Positions 9,424 through 17,729 of a DNA stretch of 64,000 nucleotides are shown here, in pieces; position 1 is the first letter of the stretch, and every line of letters begins with the position of its first letter. Source of the stretch: Methylorubrum thiocyanatum (GTDB lineage Bacteria > Pseudomonadota > Alphaproteobacteria > Rhizobiales > Beijerinckiaceae); assembly GCA_014138645.1 (NCBI GenBank), contig JACJIB010000004.1:62001-126000 (forward strand). Direction: 5' to 3'. Position numbers and translations under genes: made by a program. Under the pieces are notes generated by a model. The model made no database searches, had not been told where the DNA came from, and worked only from the letters and a program-made list of their open reading frames with translations.

Positions 9424-11400
9424 TTACCGCTTCAGGTTCACCACGCTGCCTTCGCGCTGCACCGCCTTTTCCGGCAGGGCGGCGCGGACGGCCTTGAGGA
9501 TGCCCTCGGCGTCGAGACCGGCCTCGGCGTACATCTTCTCCGGCTTGTCGTGGTCCTGGTAGACGTCCGGCAGCGTCAGCGTCCGCACCCGGACCCGGCC
9601 CGCATCCAGAACGCCGCGCTCCGACAGCAGGTGCAGCACCATCGCGCCGAAGCCGCCGACCGAGCCTTCCTCCACCGTCACCAGAACCTCGTGGCTGTTG
9701 GCCAGATCCACGATCAGCTCGGCATCCAGCGGCTTGGCAAAGCGCGCATCCGCCACGCTCACCGCAACACCCTCCGCCTCCAGCGCGTCGGCCGCCTTCA
9801 GCGCCTCCGACAGGCGCGTGCCCAGCGACAGCAACGCCACCCGCGCCCCTTCCGGACGGCGCACCACACGCCCGCGGCCGATGGCCAGCGGCTCGCCGGT
9901 CTCCGGGAGCTCGACGCCGACCCCCTCGCCGCGCGGGTAGCGCAGGGCGATCGGCCCCAAGTCATGCGCATGCGCGGTGGCCACCATGTGCACCAGCTCG
10001 GCCTCGTCGGCGGCCGCCATCACCGTCATGTTCGGCAGGCAGCACAGATAGGCCAGATCGAACGCGCCCGCATGGGTCGCCCCGTCCGCCCCCACCAGAC
10101 CGGCCCGGTCGAGGCAGAACCGCACCGGCAGGTTCTGCAAGGCCACGTCGTGCACGACCTGATCGTAGGCCCGCTGCAGGAAGGTCGAGTAGATCGCCAC
10201 GAACGGCTTGTAGCCCTCGGTCGCCAGACCGCCGGCAAAGGTCACCGCGTGCTGCTCGGCGATGCCGACGTCGAAGGTCTTATCGGGATGCGCCTTGCCG
10301 AACAGGTCGATGCCGGTGCCGCCGGGCATGGCCGCGGTGATCGCCACCACCTTCGGATCGGCATCCGCCGCCTTGATCAGGCTCTCGCCGAACACCCGCG
10401 TATAGGCCGGGGCGTTCGCCTTGGCCTTGGCCTGCACGCCTGAGACCACGTCGAACTTGACCACGCCGTGGTAGCGGTCGGCCGAGGCCTCGGCCGGGGC
10501 GTAGCCCTTGCCCTTCTGCGTCACCACGTGGAGCAGGATCGGACCCTGATCCGAGTCGCGCACGTTCTTCAGAACGGGGAGCAGGTGGTCGAGGTTGTGC
10601 CCGTCGACCGGCCCCACATAGTGGAAGCCCATCTCCTCGAACATCGTGCCGCCGCCGACGATCAGCGAGCGGGCATATTCCTCGGCCGCCGCCGCGCGCT
10701 GGTAGAGCGCCTTCGGCAGCAGTTTTCCCAGCTGCTTGGCGGTCTCGCGCAAGCTCCGGTAGGTGCCCCCCGAAGCGAGCCGTGCGAGATAGGCCGACAT
10801 GGCGCCGACGGGGGGCGCGATCGACATGTCGTTGTCGTTGAGGATGACGATCAGGCGCGAATGCAGCGCGCCGGCATTGTTCATGGCCTCGTAGGCCATG
10901 CCCGCCGACATCGAGCCGTCGCCGATCACCGCGATCATGTTGCGGCGCTTCCCCGGCGCCTCGCCCTTCGCCTTGGCCTCGGCATCGTCGAGATCGCGCG
11001 CGACCGCCATCCCGAGCGCGGCCGAGATCGAGGTCGAGGAATGCGCCGCGCCGAAGGGGTCGTACGGGCTCTCCGAGCGCTTGGTGAAGCCGGACAGGCC
11101 GCCGCCCTGGCGGAGCGTGCGGATGCGGTCGCGGCGGCCGGTGAGGATCTTGTGCGGGTAGCACTGGTGGCCGACGTCCCAGACGATGCGGTCGTCGGGG
11201 GTGTCGAAGACGTGGTGGAGCGCCACCGTCAGCTCGACCACGCCGAGCCCCGAGCCGAGATGGCCGCCGGTGATCGACACGGCGTCGATCATCTCGGCGC
11301 GCACCGCGTCGGCGACCCGCTGCAGCTCGCTCTCCGGCAGAAGCCGGAGACGATCCGGCGTCTCAAGACCCTCGAGGATCGTCGTGTCCGCTAGTGCCAC
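9424..11400 (-). CDS. dxs: 1-deoxy-D-xylulose-5-phosphate synthase
   Basis: A 658-residue thiamine-diphosphate enzyme that condenses pyruvate and glyceraldehyde 3-phosphate in the first step of the MEP isoprenoid pathway, feeding carotenoids, hopanoids and quinones. Landmarks: [12 protein letters not shown] near 42-53, the ThDP motif G-D-G-S...N-N (160-175), H-Y-V-G-P-V-D-G-H, and the transketolase-type G-I-A-E-Q-H-A-V-T. The start is set at GTG (11398-11400), preceded by GAGG at 8-nt spacing; a TTG 39 bp upstream has no clear site. It lies 89 bp downstream of xseB in the same direction, the usual proteobacterial xseB-dxs pairing. Confidence 0.95.
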   Translation of the reverse strand: MALADTTILEGLETPDRLRLLPESELQRVADAVRAEMIDAVSITGGHLGSGLGVVELTVALHHVFDTPDDRIVWDVGHQCYPHKILTGRRDRIRTLRQGGGLSGFTKRSESPYDPFGAAHSSTSISAALGMAVARDLDDAEAKAKGEAPGKRRNMIAVIGDGSMSAGMAYEAMNNAGALHSRLIVILNDNDMSIAPPVGAMSAYLARLASGGTYRSLRETAKQLGKLLPKALYQRAAAAEEYARSLIVGGGTMFEEMGFHYVGPVDGHNLDHLLPVLKNVRDSDQGPILLHVVTQKGKGYAPAEASADRYHGVVKFDVVSGVQAKAKANAPAYTRVFGESLIKAADADPKVVAITAAMPGGTGIDLFGKAHPDKTFDVGIAEQHAVTFAGGLATEGYKPFVAIYSTFLQRAYDQVVHDVALQNLPVRFCLDRAGLVGADGATHAGAFDLAYLCCLPNMTVMAAADEAELVHMVATAHAHDLGPIALRYPRGEGVGVELPETGEPLAIGRGRVVRRPEGARVALLSLGTRLSEALKAADALEAEGVAVSVADARFAKPLDAELIVDLANSHEVLVTVEEGSVGGFGAMVLHLLSERGVLDAGRVRVRTLTLPDVYQDHDKPEKMYAEAGLDAEGILKAVRAALPEKAVQREGSVVNLKR

Positions 11401-11489
11401 CGGACCAGCCTCATGCCCGAAGTGAAGAAAAGCGCGCAAAGCTTTGCGTGCGATGAGTTTCGTTGGAAGTGAACCCGCACCCGGCCCGC

Positions 11490-11771
11490 CTACTCGACGT
11501 CGAGCGGGGCGGTGCCGGCGGCCCGCCCGTCCGGGCCGATGGCGATCTTCTGGATCCGCGCCTCGGCCCGCTTCAGCAGGGTTTCGCAGTGACGCTTGAG
11601 CGCCTCGCCGCGCTCGTAGATCGCCACCGACTCATCGAGGGGAACGTCGCCGCGCTCCAGCCGGCGCACGATCTCCTCGAGCTGCTCCATCGCACGCTCG
11701 AACGGCAGATCGTCCGGCGTCTGCGCCGCAGCGGCGTCGGGTGCAGATCCGTCGGGTGTCTGATCGTTCAT
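11490..11771 (-). CDS. xseB: Exodeoxyribonuclease VII small subunit
   Basis: A 93-residue small helical subunit of exonuclease VII, which degrades single-stranded DNA with the XseA large subunit. The core [20 protein letters not shown] followed by [12 protein letters not shown] is diagnostic. It has an Ala/Asp-rich N-terminal extension of about 20 residues. The ATG follows AAAGGGAAT. xseA is not in the window. It is probably cotranscribed with dxs. Confidence 0.93.
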   Translation of the reverse strand: MNDQTPDGSAPDAAAAQTPDDLPFERAMEQLEEIVRRLERGDVPLDESVAIYERGEALKRHCETLLKRAEARIQKIAIGPDGRAAGTAPLDVE

Positions 11772-11791
11772 CCGGATTCCCTTTGGGGCGG

Positions 11792-11820
11792 GTTATGACG
11801 GGCGACGTGCGGTCGCACAA
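11792..11820 (-). promoter_or_regulatory. Candidate housekeeping promoter for xseB-dxs
   Basis: Read on the minus strand, TTGTGC (11815-11820) and CATAAC (11792-11797) are separated by exactly 17 bp, about 20 bp upstream of the xseB start codon. This is a fair but weak sigma-70-type match, and the leader would be very short. Confidence 0.3.
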
Positions 11821-11869
11821 GTCCGGGTCGATTGCGTGCGACCGATCTCCGCGGTCCGCAGACGTCAGG

Positions 11870-12382
11870 TCACGCCAGGGTGAATTGGAACGGCGTTCCC
11901 TCGAAGGCCTCCGCCCCGCGCCCGATTTCGGCGATGGCCGCGCTCATCCGTCCCTGGCGTCCGAGCAGGCGGTCGGCGATCTCCACGAACAGGCGGTTCG
12001 GCGTGGCGCTCGGCGCGAGCCGCCGCAGCTCCCGCGCGAGTTCGGCCTCGTCCCGGTCCGGCTGCAGGGCGCAGGAAGCGGCGAAGGCCGCGGCCGTCGA
12101 GCGGCTGATCCCGGCATAGCAGTGGAGCACCATCGGTTTTTCGCGCGGCCACGCCGCCACGAAATCGAGCACGGCCCGGACATGCGCCTCGCCCGGCGGC
12201 AGGTGGCCCTCCATGGGCGCGACGATGTCGCTGAACCCAACCCGCAGGTGGTGCTCCGGGCGGATCGCGGCCGGGCGCTCGACCGTGCTGCCGAGGGTGG
12301 CCAGCGTCACGAGATGGCTCGCGCCGGTGGCGGCGACGGTCTCGGGCAGACGGGAGAGGGGGCAGATGTGGAGGGTGGGCAT
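11870..12382 (-). CDS. Tyrosine/dual-specificity phosphatase-like protein
   Basis: A 170-residue protein with the cysteine-phosphatase signature H-C-Y-A-G-I-S-R-S-T (His87, Cys88 nucleophile, Arg94). A conserved aspartate that could act as general acid lies in F-S-D-I near residue 52. The size fits compact alphaproteobacterial PTP-like enzymes whose substrates are unknown. No signal peptide is seen. It lies 190 bp downstream of the HD hydrolase gene on the same strand, with a large palindromic element in between, so cotranscription is uncertain. Confidence 0.8.
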   Translation of the reverse strand: MPTLHICPLSRLPETVAATGASHLVTLATLGSTVERPAAIRPEHHLRVGFSDIVAPMEGHLPPGEAHVRAVLDFVAAWPREKPMVLHCYAGISRSTAAAFAASCALQPDRDEAELARELRRLAPSATPNRLFVEIADRLLGRQGRMSAAIAEIGRGAEAFEGTPFQFTLA

Positions 12383-12438
12383 TGTCTTGCCAATCTCACA
12401 CGGTTTCCGGCTAATCGGTTCGTTTCAACCGACCCAAC

Positions 12439-12550
12439 GTCATTCCGGGGCGCTGAAAAGCGAACCCGGAATCCACGGCCGGCCTCGACATGGCCGTGGG
12501 CCCCGCGTCACGGGTGGATCCCGGGTTCCGCTGCGCGGCCCCGGGATGAC
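12439..12550. repeat. Long imperfect palindromic element (GTCATCCCGGGGC ends)
   Basis: Outer arms GTCATTCCGGGGC (12439-12451) and GCCCCGGGATGAC (12538-12550) pair with a single mismatch and enclose GGATCC/GGAATCC-rich inner segments. The architecture is typical of alphaproteobacterial extragenic repeats that extrude as long hairpins. It lies between the HD and phosphatase genes. Confidence 0.65.
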
Positions 12551-12571
12551 GGAGGAGCCGGTATCGAGGCA

Positions 12572-13204
12572 TCAACTGAAAACGGCCGACGCACCGCGCT
12601 GGAGCGTCTCGAAGCGGGCGAGATAGCACGCCTCCGCCTCCGCCGTCGGCCATCCGGCGATCAGCCGCTCGATCTCCCCGCGAACGGGCTCGGGCAGGGC
12701 CGGCGGGCAGCCGAAGATCCCGTCGGCCTCCGCGCCTGAAAAGCCCGCGAGCCGGGTCGCCTCGATCGCGGCGGCGATCCGGTCGGCGCGCTTGACGAGG
12801 CGCGAGAGGGCCGGCGAGGGGGCGGAGAGGCCGAAACGCTGGCGGATCGCCGCGAGCAGGCGCCGCTCGACGCTGCGATAGGCATCGCCGATGGCGGCCT
12901 TGAGCGGCGAGATGATGTCGCCGATCACGTATTCCGGCGCGTCGTGCAGCAGCAGTTCGAGGCGCTCCGGGCCCCCGAGCCGCGGATCGAGGGCGCCGCC
13001 GATCGCCTCCACCAGCAGCGAGTGCTGTGCCACGGAGAAGACGTGCGGCCCCGCCGTCTGCCCGTTCCAGCGGGCGACGCGGGCGAGCCCATGGGCGATG
13101 TCGGTGATCTCGACATCGAGCGGCGAGGGGTCGAGCAGGTCGAGGCGGCGGCCCGACAGCATCCGCTGCCACGCCCGCGGCTGTTTCTTCGCGGGGACCG
13201 TCAC
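12572..13204 (-). CDS. HD-domain phosphohydrolase (YfbR-like)
   Basis: A 210-residue HD-superfamily protein. The metal-binding His61 (V-A-Q-H-S), the His87-Asp88 pair (L-L-L-H-D-A-P-E-Y) and a later Asp in R-A-D-R-I-A-A-A-I-E are arranged as in YfbR-type 5'-nucleotidases. The role as a nucleotidase is inferred from the family. It uses a GTG start whose GTGA overlaps the stop of tag, so it is translationally coupled to the glycosylase gene. A nucleotide-pool cleaning job next to base-excision repair would be sensible but is not shown. Confidence 0.82.
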   Translation of the reverse strand: MTVPAKKQPRAWQRMLSGRRLDLLDPSPLDVEITDIAHGLARVARWNGQTAGPHVFSVAQHSLLVEAIGGALDPRLGGPERLELLLHDAPEYVIGDIISPLKAAIGDAYRSVERRLLAAIRQRFGLSAPSPALSRLVKRADRIAAAIEATRLAGFSGAEADGIFGCPPALPEPVRGEIERLIAGWPTAEAEACYLARFETLQRGASAVFS

Positions 13205-13842
13205 GGATGGCGCCCCTCACGCAACGCGGCACCGAGGGTGGCGCAGGCGGCGTGGCGGTGGCAGCCGGTGAGATGGTCGTTGACCATGCCGACCGCCTGC
13301 ATGAAGGCGTGAACGATGGTCGGGCCGCAGAAGGTAAAGCCCTTCGCCTTCAGAGCCTTGCCCATCTTTCGCGACAAATCGGTTTCGGTGGCGATCTCGG
13401 CGCGGGTGGCCGCGTTTGTCTGGATCGGGCGGCCGTCGCAAAAGTCCCAGAGAAAGGCCGAGAAGCCCGGACCCGCCTCCTCGATGGCGAGCCACGCCCG
13501 GGCGCCGGCGATCGCGCCGCGGATCTTGGCGCGGTTGCGGATGATGCCGGTGTCGCCCATCAGCCGCTCGACATCGGCCTCGGTGAAGCGGGCCACGCGC
13601 TCCGGCTCGAAGCCTTCGAAGGCCCGGCGAAACCCCTCGCGGCGGCGCAGGATGGTGATCCACGACAGGCCCGCCTGGAACCCGTCGAGGATCAGCTTTT
13701 CGTACAAGGCGCGGGAATCGGTCTCCGGCACGCCCCACTCGGTGTCGTGATAGGCGACATAGAGCGGGTCGTGCCCTGGCCACCAGCAGCGCGGGCAGCC
13801 GTCGGCATGGCCGGTGATCAGTCCGGAGGCGGCTTCGCTCAT
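13201..13842 (-). CDS. tag: DNA-3-methyladenine glycosylase I
   Basis: A 213-residue base-excision repair enzyme removing 3-methyladenine from DNA. Family landmarks: C-P-R-C-W-W (Cys16, Cys19), Y-H-D-T-E-W-G-V-P with His32, the G-F-Q-A-G-L-S-W-I-T-I-L-R-R-R substrate/helix-hairpin segment (54-68), F-C-G-P-T-I-V-H-A-F-M-Q-A-V-G, and a C-terminal H-L-T-G-C-H-R-H that supplies the remaining zinc ligands. ATGA overlap with ygfZ upstream and GTGA overlap with the HD gene downstream make this the centre of a three-gene coupled unit. Together with ada and the SRAP gene it contributes to alkylation and base-damage repair. Confidence 0.95.
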   Translation of the reverse strand: MSEAASGLITGHADGCPRCWWPGHDPLYVAYHDTEWGVPETDSRALYEKLILDGFQAGLSWITILRRREGFRRAFEGFEPERVARFTEADVERLMGDTGIIRNRAKIRGAIAGARAWLAIEEAGPGFSAFLWDFCDGRPIQTNAATRAEIATETDLSRKMGKALKAKGFTFCGPTIVHAFMQAVGMVNDHLTGCHRHAACATLGAALREGRHP

Positions 13843-14696
13843 CCGGCCGCGGCCGTGTCGGTGGGGAAGGCGAAGGTCGCGAAATCCGGCTTGCCCACGG
13901 CCGCGACGGTGCCGCCCGCCCGCACCGGCTCGTCGGCGGCCAGCGCATCGCCGAGACGGTCGAGGCGGATGGTGGCGAGCCCGCGATGGCCCGCGGCACT
14001 GCCCGTCGTGCCGAGGCTGCGGGCACCGGCCGTCACCTCGGTGCCGGGCGCCGGGGCCGGACCGTCGCGGTAGACGATCGGCAGGATGCGGGTGCGGGCG
14101 GTGCCGCGGTGCTGCATCCGCGAGACGACCTCCTGGCCGACATAGCAGCCCTTCTTGAAATCGACGCCGCCGAGCTGGTCCATCAGCGCCTCGTGCGGGA
14201 AGGCGTCACTGAGCGCGAAGTCGCGCCCCCCCTCCGGCACGCCGAGGCCGATGCGGTGGGCGTGGTAATCCTCCTCCGTCGCGTCCGCCGAGAAGGCACC
14301 TTGCGAAAAGTACAGCCGCTCGCCCAAAGCGGGGAGGCGCCCGTCGCGCACCCGCACCGTGTCGGCAGCCGTCTCGGACCCGTCCCACGCGGCCGCGACG
14401 CCGAGCGTCGGGTCGGCGGCCACCGTCACCTTGGCCCGCAGGCGGTAGAGACCGAGCCGCTTGAGGAGATCGGGGACGCGCTCGGCGGCCACATCGAGCC
14501 TGAAACCGTCACCGCCGTCGCGAGAGAGCAAAAAATCGAACTGGATCTTGCCCTGGGGCGTCAGCAGCGCGCCGAGCCGCGCCTCACCCTCGGGAAGCGT
14601 CTCGACATTGCAGGTGAGGATGCCTTGCAGGAAGGCGGTCGCATCCGGCCCCGACACGGCGACGACGGCTCGGTCCGGCAGCAGGGCGATCGGCAT
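13839..14696 (-). CDS. ygfZ: Folate-binding YgfZ/GcvT-like protein for Fe-S cluster maintenance
   Basis: A 285-residue GcvT-fold protein. The YgfZ signature K-K-G-C-Y-V-G-Q-E-V (Lys181-Cys184) is intact. YgfZ proteins bind tetrahydrofolate and support certain iron-sulfur enzymes. The ATG at 14694-14696 has a strong AAGGAGAT site; a longer reading would add a 34-residue low-complexity leader. The gene heads the ygfZ-tag-HD unit and is divergent from pyrC. Confidence 0.92.
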   Translation of the reverse strand: MPIALLPDRAVVAVSGPDATAFLQGILTCNVETLPEGEARLGALLTPQGKIQFDFLLSRDGGDGFRLDVAAERVPDLLKRLGLYRLRAKVTVAADPTLGVAAAWDGSETAADTVRVRDGRLPALGERLYFSQGAFSADATEEDYHAHRIGLGVPEGGRDFALSDAFPHEALMDQLGGVDFKKGCYVGQEVVSRMQHRGTARTRILPIVYRDGPAPAPGTEVTAGARSLGTTGSAAGHRGLATIRLDRLGDALAADEPVRAGGTVAAVGKPDFATFAFPTDTAAAG

Positions 14697-14782
14697 GGCA
14701 TCTCCTTCGGGGCGCGGGCGAGGCACGGGTGGCGTTGCGCGTGTGGGACGCCTGACATAAGCCGCGGCTATCCTCGTCTCAA

Positions 14783-14812
14783 TCGCACCCTTGCGCACCC
14801 CTGCGCACCCTC
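14783..14812. repeat. Three 10-bp direct repeats (GCACCCYTGC type) upstream of pyrC
   Basis: TCGCACCCT, TGCGCACCCC and TGCGCACCCT follow each other with an exact 10-bp period just before the pyrC ribosome-binding site, i.e. once per helical turn on one DNA face. It may be a protein-binding array or simple slippage. Confidence 0.5.
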
Positions 14813-14830
14813 GCGAACCGGGAGAGCCCG

Positions 14831-16171
14831 ATGGAAGCGCCTTTCGACCTCGTCCTGTCCGGCGGCACGGTGGTGAACCACGACGGCGCCGCCCTCGCCG
14901 ACCTCGGCATCCGCGGCGGACGGGTGGCGGCCATCGGCGACCTCGCGGGCGCGGCGGCGCAGGAGCGGCGGGACTGCCGCGGCCTGCATCTCCTGCCCGG
15001 CGTAATCGACAGCCAAGTGCATTTCCGCGAGCCCGGCCTCGATCACAAGGAGGATCTTGAGACGGGCTCGCGCGCAGCGGTGATGGGCGGCGTCACGGCG
15101 GTGTTCGAGATGCCCAACACCAACCCGCAGACGACCAGCGCCGCGGCGCTCGCCGACAAGGTCGCCCGCGCCCATCACCGGATGCATTGCGACTTCGCCT
15201 TCTGGGTCGGGGGCACCCACGAGAACGCGGCGGAGGTGGCCGAGCTGGAGCGGCTGCCGGGGGCGGCCGGGATCAAGGTGTTCATCGGCTCCTCCACCGG
15301 CTCGCTCCTGGTCGAGGACGATGCCGGCGTGCGCGCGATCCTGAGCCGCATCCGCCGCCGGGCCGCCTTCCATTCGGAGGACGAGCCGATGCTGCGCGAG
15401 CGCAAGGAGCTGCGCGTGCCGGGTGACCCGTCTTCGCACCCGGTCTGGCGCTCGCCAGAGGTAGCGGTGAAGGCCACCCGCCGCCTGATCGCGATCGCGC
15501 GGGAGACGGGCGCGCGCATCCACATCCTGCACATCTCGACCGCGGACGAGATGCCGATCCTGGCGGACGCCAAGGACGTGGCGAGCGTCGAGGTGACGCC
15601 GCACCACCTCACGATCGACGGCGGCGAGGCCTACGCCCGGCTCGGGACGCTGGTGCAGATGAACCCGCCGGTGCGTGACGCCGGGCATCGCGACGGGATC
15701 TGGCGCGGTCTTGGCGACGGCGTCGTCGACGTGCTCGGCTCCGACCACGCGCCGCACACGCTCGAGGAGAAGGCCAAGCCCTATCCGGATTCCCCCTCGG
15801 GGATGACCGGCGTGCAGACGCTGGTGCCGATCATGCTCGACCACGTGAATGCCGGACGGCTCTCGCTCGCCCGGCTCGTCGATCTCACGAGCGCCGGCCC
15901 CAAGCGCCTGTTCGGCATCGCCCGGAAAGGGCGGCTCGCCGTGGGCTACGACGCCGACGTGACGGTGGTGGACCTCAAGCGCCGCGAGACCATCCGCAAC
16001 GCGTGGATCGCCTCGAAATGCGGCTGGACGCCCTATGACGGCGTCACCGTCACCGGCTGGCCGGTGGGCACCGTGGTGCGCGGCACCCCGGTGATGTGGC
16101 AGGGCGAATTAACCAACCCGTCCCGGGGCGAAGCGGTCGTGTTCGAGGAGGCGCTGCCGGCCGCGGGTTAA
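14831..16171 (+). CDS. pyrC: Dihydroorotase family protein (alphaproteobacterial type)
   Basis: A 446-residue amidohydrolase-superfamily protein matching the Rhizobiales dihydroorotase group, which would close carbamoyl-aspartate to dihydroorotate in pyrimidine synthesis. Landmarks: P-G-V-I-D-S-Q-V-H-F-R-E-P-G (57-69), G-I-K-V-F-I-G-S-S-T-G with the candidate carbamylated Lys, H-I-L-H-I-S-T, V-T-P-H-H-L-T and G-S-D-H-A-P-H-T. The first metal histidine of the usual H-x-H is Gln62 here (Q-V-H). The ATG follows GGGAG. It is divergent from ygfZ. Hydantoinase-like or non-catalytic roles cannot be excluded. Confidence 0.85.
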   Translation: MEAPFDLVLSGGTVVNHDGAALADLGIRGGRVAAIGDLAGAAAQERRDCRGLHLLPGVIDSQVHFREPGLDHKEDLETGSRAAVMGGVTAVFEMPNTNPQTTSAAALADKVARAHHRMHCDFAFWVGGTHENAAEVAELERLPGAAGIKVFIGSSTGSLLVEDDAGVRAILSRIRRRAAFHSEDEPMLRERKELRVPGDPSSHPVWRSPEVAVKATRRLIAIARETGARIHILHISTADEMPILADAKDVASVEVTPHHLTIDGGEAYARLGTLVQMNPPVRDAGHRDGIWRGLGDGVVDVLGSDHAPHTLEEKAKPYPDSPSGMTGVQTLVPIMLDHVNAGRLSLARLVDLTSAGPKRLFGIARKGRLAVGYDADVTVVDLKRRETIRNAWIASKCGWTPYDGVTVTGWPVGTVVRGTPVMWQGELTNPSRGEAVVFEEALPAAG

Positions 16172-16223
16172 CGACCGGCCGGCCCTCTCACCCAAAACCT
16201 CACGCTGAAGCGCTGGGAAGCGG

Positions 16224-16296
16224 CCTCGAGGGGTCTTCCCGTGCGCGATCGCTGGACGATCCTTCGAGGCCTCCGTTTCGCGGCGGCACCTCAGGA
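16224..16296. repeat. Extragenic palindromic repeat (CTCGAAGGATC family, diverged copy)
   Basis: Left arm CCTCGAGGGGTC (16224-16235) pairs imperfectly with GATCCTTCGAGG (16258-16269), followed by CACCTCAGGACGAGG. It is a relative of the element at 2973-3040 and lies downstream of pyrC in a convergent gap. Confidence 0.55.
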
Positions 16297-16359
16297 CGAG
16301 GCGGCGTATGGGATGTGCGGTGTCGCGGCGACACTCGCCCGCGCGGCCGGCGTCGCCTC

Positions 16360-16614
16360 TCAGTGCTGAAGCGTCGTGGTGAAGCCGCCGCCGCGGATGC
16401 GCTCGGGCAGGGATTCGGCGTAGCGGGCGGTGGCGTCCTCGCCATAGGTCGCGACCAGTTCCTGGAACGCCGCGAACAGGGCGGCCTGAGCCATGCAGTC
16501 GCCGTCGATCCCGTCGAGACAGCCTTCGGCGAAGGCCTCCGTCACGAGTCCGAGCGCGAGGCGCTTGCTCTCCGCATCGACGTCGAAGGGAGCGGTGTCG
16601 GAGTCGTGGATCAT
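16360..16614 (-). CDS. Small conserved-looking hypothetical protein
   Basis: An 84-residue acidic helical protein beginning M-I-H-D-S-D-T-A-P-F-D-V-D and containing E-G-C-L-D-G-I-D-G-D-C-M-A-Q-A-A-L. I do not recognise a family. A longer reading would start in a GC-shadow region up to 16797 without family support. Coding is supported by the in-frame stop-free body with typical codon bias. The ribosome site (GAAGTGAAG) is only fair. It lies downstream of TIGR02301 on the same strand, 183 bp away. Confidence 0.5.
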   Translation of the reverse strand: MIHDSDTAPFDVDAESKRLALGLVTEAFAEGCLDGIDGDCMAQAALFAAFQELVATYGEDATARYAESLPERIRGGGFTTTLQH

Positions 16615-16699
16615 GGCGGGTGGCTTCACTTCTCGGCCGGAACAGTGCCGGCAAGACATCGCCACGATACGGCAGCCTTCACGGGCCGGGAAGCAGGGA

Positions 16700-16776
16700 A
16701 TTGCGAAGAGGTTAATGCGACCGCGCGATTGCGAAGGTTTTTTGCAACGGACCGGCACTGTGGCGCGCCTGCCACA
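16700..16776. promoter_or_regulatory. Direct repeat ATTGCGAAG x2 and palindrome TGTGGC-N6-GCCACA
   Basis: ATTGCGAAG occurs at 16700-16708 and again at 16728-16736 (28-bp step). A 6-bp-arm palindrome TGTGGC / GCCACA lies at 16759-16776. Both fall in the gap between TIGR02301 and the 84-residue gene and could be a promoter/operator region or a weak terminator. Confidence 0.3.
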
Positions 16777-16797
16777 AACGCTTCTGCCCGGCGACAT

Positions 16798-17253
16798 CTA
16801 CCCCCCGAACCGCCCGGCGATGGCATGCGAGAGCCGTTCGCCCTCGGCGATGTAGCGGCGGGCCGCCTCGCCCGCGGCGGGGGTGCAGATCCGGTAGGTC
16901 AGGCTGTAGCCGCGAAAGCCCCGGTTATAGGCGCCGGCCAGCCGGTCGCGGCGATTCGGGGTGACGCCCTCGGTGTCGAGGATCGCCTTCATCCGCGCCG
17001 GCCACTCGGCGGCGTCCGGCTCGGTGCAGAGGCTGCGCAGGAAGGCGAGCGCCCCGACGATCTCGGACAGCCGCATCAGGTCGCGGTCGTAGGGCGCGGG
17101 CGGCGGCTCGGCCGGGGGCGGCGGCTCCTTGTCCTTCTCGGACGGCTTCGGGGCGGACTTGGCCGTGCCGGAGCGCTGCTGCGCGAATGCCTCCGCCGCA
17201 GGCGTGAGGGCGAGCAGGGCGGCGAGAGTCAGGCGAACGAGTCCCGTTCTCAT
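16798..17253 (-). CDS. TIGR02301 family exported protein
   Basis: A 151-residue precursor with a clear signal peptide (T-L-A-A-L-L-A-L-T-P-A-A-E-A-F-A, cleavage near residue 25), a Lys/Pro/Glu-rich linker, and the conserved C-terminal body of the alphaproteobacterial TIGR02301 family (L-S-E-I-V-G-A-L-A-F-L-R-S-L-C, N-R-G-F-R-G-Y-S-L-T-Y-R-I-C-T-P-A-A). Two cysteines could form a disulfide. Function is unknown; location is probably periplasmic. Its ATG overlaps the NUDIX stop as ATGA, making it the last gene of a coupled four-gene operon. Confidence 0.85.
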   Translation of the reverse strand: MRTGLVRLTLAALLALTPAAEAFAQQRSGTAKSAPKPSEKDKEPPPPAEPPPAPYDRDLMRLSEIVGALAFLRSLCTEPDAAEWPARMKAILDTEGVTPNRRDRLAGAYNRGFRGYSLTYRICTPAAGEAARRYIAEGERLSHAIAGRFGG

Positions 17254-17729
17254 ACCGAACCTTCTGAACCTTCCACCGAGCCCACGCGGGAAAACGCCTC
17301 ACGCAGGGTGTCGATCAATCCCGGCGTCGTCTGCAAACCCTCGACCTCGTCGAGCCTCGCCCAACGCACGGCGAGCGCTTCCGGCCCCGGTGCCGGCTCG
17401 ACGGCGCGCCAGAGCGCGGCGTGGGGATGGATCACGTAGTGGTGGCGGATGCGGCCGGCCTCGTCGCGCAGGATGATCTCGGTCGGCGTCAGGCTCGGGC
17501 CGACCACCTCGGCGCGCACGCCGACCTCCTCCTGCAACTCGCGCAGCGCCCCCGCGGCGAGGGTCTCGCCCGCCTCCACGAGGCCGCCGGGCAGGGTCCA
17601 GACGCCGCGCATCGGCTCGTTGGCGCGGGCGGCGAGCAGCACGCGCCCCCCGCGGATCACCGCGATCGACACGCCGATCAGCGGGCGGGCCGGAAACAGC
17701 CGCCCGTCCTCCTGCCCCGCTTCGTTCAC
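17250..17729 (-). CDS. NUDIX hydrolase
   Basis: A 159-residue NUDIX-fold pyrophosphohydrolase. The NUDIX box G-x5-E-x7-R-E-x-x-E-E-x-G is complete (residues about 48-70, G-G-L-V-E-A-G-E...R-E-L-Q-E-E-V-G). The substrate is not evident; the P-T-E-I-I-L-R-D and H-Y-V-I-H-P segments resemble ADP-ribose or nucleotide-sugar type members. Start and stop overlap the exported-protein gene upstream (ATGA) and TIGR02301 downstream (ATGA). Confidence 0.9.
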   Translation of the reverse strand: MNEAGQEDGRLFPARPLIGVSIAVIRGGRVLLAARANEPMRGVWTLPGGLVEAGETLAAGALRELQEEVGVRAEVVGPSLTPTEIILRDEAGRIRHHYVIHPHAALWRAVEPAPGPEALAVRWARLDEVEGLQTTPGLIDTLREAFSRVGSVEGSEGSV

